From Bradyrhizobium amphicarpaeae (GTDB lineage Bacteria; Pseudomonadota; Alphaproteobacteria; Rhizobiales; Xanthobacteraceae), in contig NZ_CP029426.2 in the NCBI RefSeq assembly GCF_002266435.3, positions 3,750,001 through 3,814,000 of the forward strand: 64,000 bases of DNA. The letters are read 5' to 3'. Of this stretch, positions 63,538 to 64,000 are shown piece after piece; position 1 is the stretch's first letter, and every line of letters begins with the position of its first letter. Below the pieces are notes generated by a model, which had not been told where the DNA came from, ran no database searches, and worked only from the letters and a program-made list of their open reading frames with translations. The position numbers were made by a program, and so were the translations under genes.

Positions 63538-63751
63538 GGCCGTGCTTATTGCGTGTCAGAGGAAGCCGATCAACCCGCCCGGTCCGCGCTCTGGCACCCC
63601 GTGCCTCAGACTGGGACAGAACTGACGCAGTCATTTCGCGCCGCGGCCCTTGCTAAACAAAACGATACCGTGTAGTTTTACCGGTGGGGCTGGACGAGAT
63701 GCCGCGGCAAATTGCCGGCGGCGGTAGATGCGTGATCGCCAGCCACCGACA

Positions 63752-64000
63752 ATGCCCTTCCCTTCAGGTTCGACTGACAAGTCCGGCCGCTCGCCCGGCC
63801 GGAAAAGACAGGCAGGCGCACGCCTGACCGCATTTCAGCTTCTGACGTGCAGCCTGGCGCTCGGCGCCTGCACTTCCCTGCCCCGCACGCCCTACACAGC
63901 CGCGGAAGCCAGCACGTCGCGCGTGCTCGATATCGACGGCCTCCGGCGCTACGCCAACGACCCCGTCACCAAATTCAGCTACGAGAAGGACACCGGCACC
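63752..64000 (+). CDS. patatin-like lipoprotein, 5' end only
   Basis: The first 83 codons of a gene that runs off the right edge, starting MPFPSGSTDKSGRSPGRK. A long basic n-region leads to a hydrophobic core (LTAFQLLTCSLALGAC) with lipobox LGAC, Cys40 as the lipidated residue. The mature start (LPRTPYTAAEASTSRVL) followed by DIDGLRRYANDP resembles the N-terminus of patatin-like phospholipases often found downstream of tgt in Bradyrhizobium. The patatin domain itself is outside the window, so the family is inferred from memory of that context. Confidence 0.6.
   Translation, partial: MPFPSGSTDKSGRSPGRKRQAGARLTAFQLLTCSLALGACTSLPRTPYTAAEASTSRVLDIDGLRRYANDPVTKFSYEKDTGT

Overview
The window reads as the chromosome of a Bradyrhizobium-type alphaproteobacterium. 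The DNA is GC-rich and densely coding on both strands. It carries a phosphatidylcholine synthase of the choline-dependent type, the three-gene ndvC/ndvD/ndvB cluster for cyclic beta-(1,3),(1,6)-glucan that is characteristic of Bradyrhizobium, and several dispersed palindromic repeats of the kind common in that genus. No rRNA, CRISPR array, prophage or intact insertion sequence is visible. There is one tRNA gene, tRNA-Lys(UUU).

Left part (1-22 kb): a quinone oxidoreductase, a pcs-terC pair, a UbiH-type monooxygenase, an AEC transporter, hspQ, an IalB-like secreted protein, a family 5 solute-binding protein followed by a degenerate acyl-adenylate enzyme, and a receiver/GGDEF-like protein that has lost its active site. 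Next comes a two-gene module on the minus strand: a two-helix membrane protein overlapping by 4 nt a 957-residue CHAT-domain (caspase-like) protease with a helical-repeat C-terminus. This is the strongest candidate for an undescribed system. It is followed by mfd-sdhE, recG and panE.

Centre (22-42 kb): an NAD-dependent oxidoreductase, a DUF502 membrane protein, glmS and glmU (UDP-GlcNAc synthesis) separated by a small gene, a SPOR-like envelope protein, a frameshifted mgtC-like gene, the ndv cluster, tRNA-Lys, a LuxR-type regulator, a GAF histidine kinase and many very small lineage-type genes.

Right part (42-64 kb): a second, divergent Mfd-like translocase, small zinc-ribbon proteins, a NUDIX hydrolase, an AI-2E transporter, a decayed NmrA-like gene, a divergent LysR/peroxiredoxin pair, a decayed stretch with a transposase-like fragment, acetoacetyl-CoA synthetase, a secreted protein with three copies of a Cys-rich repeat, a formyltransferase variant, a RidA-like protein, an EamA transporter, a secreted caspase with a peptidoglycan-binding tail, an orphan BrnA-like antitoxin beside cysK, a Tgt enzyme lacking all four zinc ligands, and the start of a patatin-like lipoprotein.

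Most genes are housekeeping or envelope functions. The points of interest are the CHAT/membrane-protein pair, the Mfd paralogue, the zinc-less Tgt, the pseudoenzymes, and two minus-strand terminators with no assigned gene.
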